Below are positions 62,832 to 64,000 of a stretch of 64,000 bases of DNA, piece after piece. Within the stretch, counting starts at the first letter, position 1. Each line of letters opens with the position of its first letter. The stretch comes from Asparagopsis taxiformis (Eukaryota; Rhodophyta; Florideophyceae; Bonnemaisoniales; Bonnemaisoniaceae). Both the position numbers and the translations under genes were made by a program. The notes under the pieces are model-generated. The model was not told the DNA's origin and searched no databases. It saw nothing but the letters and a program-made list of their open reading frames with translations. The stretch is taken from positions 1-64,000 of the forward strand of contig JALQPE010000231.1 of the NCBI GenBank assembly GCA_030407315.1, given 5' to 3'.

Positions 62832-64000
62832 ATGGCGAAACGTTTCATAAACTCCTCCAAAGCGGTAGTCACAGATCTTATGTCCGGTCTTGCATTAAAT
62901 TCTGACCAAGTCACAATACTGGATCAATCACAAGGCTTCAATGTCGCAATTCGCACTTCGCTTCTCCATGCCAATGCCAAGCATCGCGTTGCAGTCGTTT
63001 CGGGCGGCGGAAGTGGACATGAACCCATGGCTGGCGGCTATGTAGCCGATGGCATGTTGTCTGCTGCTGTGGCAGGCCAGGTCTTTGCCTCACCCACTGT
63101 TCCCGCCATTTCCGCAATGCTCCAATCTGTCGCCCCCTATTCTTCCGGCATCCTTGCTATTGTTATGAACTATCAAGGTGATCGTCTCAACTTTGACAAG
63201 GCAATTCAGGACTTTTCGTCCAGGAATCCTGGCTTTCCAGTGAAAATGCTTTTGATCAGTGATGATGTTTCATTGAACACCGGGCGCGAGTCTAGGGGCA
63301 TTGCAGGAACTGTATTTGTACTCAAAATTGCTTCGGCAGCTGCAGAACAAGGCAAGTCATTTGAGGAAGTTAAGAATATTGCTAGTACCGTTGCTCAGTC
63401 TATTTTTACTTTTGGTGTCGCATTGGAGCCTTGCACATTACCGGGAAATGCTGTCGATACTGAACGTCTCCGGTCAAACGAATTTGAACTCGGGATGGGA
63501 ATTCACAATGAACCCGGGGTGGAAAAGCGCAATATCTCCAGCTTTGGGCAGTCTTCGTTCACCGATAATCTTATTACTGAAGTTTGCCGTCGTATTGATG
63601 TTGCGTTTAGCGCAAACCAGGCCGTGTCATCGGGTTGCACTTCTCTTGCCGTCATGGTCAATAACCTTGGCGCTGTCGCCCAAGCTGAAATGCTCATTGT
63701 GCGAAACGCTGTCGCCAACTACCTCTTCTCAGCAAATGCAAATGCATTTAATGGCAACAAGTACCGGATTCATATGTACGTGGGCAATTTCATGACATCA
63801 CTTCAAATGACTGGGATTTCCGTCACATGCCTCGCGCTTCCTTCTGACGGCGGGGCCATAGAAAAGCTGTTACACTCGCCTACTGCCGCACCAGGCTGGG
63901 ATAAGGGGTTTGTGCTATATCCGCCCGGATCCAGAAAAACGATGTTGCTGAGAGATACAAGCACAACCAGGCCTCCCGTATCCGTGCACCCTACACCAGT
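62832..64000 (+). CDS. dihydroxyacetone kinase, 5' part (runs off the window)
   Basis: At least 389 codons from the ATG at 62832 to the end of the window, with no stop. It starts with the DhaK domain: VAVVSGGGSGHEPMAGGYV (substrate pocket), ILAIVMNYQGDRLNFDKAI, SRGIAGTVFVLKIASA, ALEPCTLPG, and ELGMGIHNEPGVEKR, where the His of GIH is the residue that binds dihydroxyacetone covalently in this family (Asn replaces the usual Gly after it). In ATP-dependent eukaryotic forms a DhaL domain follows, beyond this window. The enzyme phosphorylates dihydroxyacetone or glyceraldehyde. No intron so far. Confidence 0.94.
   Translation, partial: MAKRFINSSKAVVTDLMSGLALNSDQVTILDQSQGFNVAIRTSLLHANAKHRVAVVSGGGSGHEPMAGGYVADGMLSAAVAGQVFASPTVPAISAMLQSVAPYSSGILAIVMNYQGDRLNFDKAIQDFSSRNPGFPVKMLLISDDVSLNTGRESRGIAGTVFVLKIASAAAEQGKSFEEVKNIASTVAQSIFTFGVALEPCTLPGNAVDTERLRSNEFELGMGIHNEPGVEKRNISSFGQSSFTDNLITEVCRRIDVAFSANQAVSSGCTSLAVMVNNLGAVAQAEMLIVRNAVANYLFSANANAFNGNKYRIHMYVGNFMTSLQMTGISVTCLALPSDGGAIEKLLHSPTAAPGWDKGFVLYPPGSRKTMLLRDTSTTRPPVSVHPTP

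Overview
The window is nuclear DNA of a eukaryote. Evidence: short GT-AG introns of 70-103 nt found in five genes (42866-42968, 39938-40012, 36511-36580 and in three glutathione transferase genes), a eukaryotic tRNA-Glu(CTC) with an internal promoter and a T6 Pol III stop, organelle ribosomal proteins with targeting extensions, and a TRAPP subunit. A PLATZ zinc protein, an adenylate kinase/NAD kinase fusion with a transit-like N terminus and an intron-poor, crowded gene island beside repeat-rich DNA favour an alga. A red alga is my best guess. This is inference from gene content, not proof.

Layout. (1) 1-33.2 kb is accessory, repeat-rich DNA. It holds several clusters of short palindromic repeats, long fold-back hairpins, and a few long genes without recognised housekeeping functions. 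Its core at 12-26 kb is: an array-flanked gene for a ParB/sulfiredoxin-like protein with a probable 2-oxoglutarate/Fe(II) dioxygenase C-terminus (+, 13432-16950); a palindrome array; a convergent gene for a ParB-like + beta-class DNA methyltransferase + SET fusion (-, 18124-21591); a divergent gene for an unknown coiled-coil, possibly Tudor-like protein (+, 22105-23466); and a convergent gene of an unrecognised family, here called B (-, 23742-25262, with one in-frame TAG). A shorter B paralogue lies at 10692-11357. Each B gene has a cluster of short inverted heptamers upstream of its start, and the heptamer differs between the two. (2) 28.0-30.85 kb holds an array of A-box-like motifs and an inverted pair of tRNA-like repeats. 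(3) 33.2-64 kb is a dense gene island: PLATZ, FAD oxidoreductase, 2OG oxygenase, AIG2-like, uL6m, bL27m, PPR, TRAPPC6, DDI1, membrane-anchored serpin, F-box/LRR, NOL8-like RRM, TauE/SafE, four sigma-like glutathione transferases, bZIP, tRNA-Glu, a secreted coiled-coil protein, a DFR-like reductase, adenylate kinase-NAD kinase, PITHD1 and the start of dihydroxyacetone kinase. Most neighbours are divergent or convergent with 30-500 bp between them.

How the parts may work together. The gene island looks ordinary. The 12-26 kb core is the candidate for something new: two large proteins each begin with a DGxHR ParB-like domain. One ends in a putative oxidative demodification domain. The other carries a DNA methyltransferase and a histone-type SET methyltransferase in one chain. 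Palindrome arrays lie on both sides of the first gene. I infer a mobile or domesticated chromatin-marking module, in which ParB-like domains may recruit writer and eraser activities to repeats. The domain calls rest on motifs read by eye; the linkage of function is a hypothesis.
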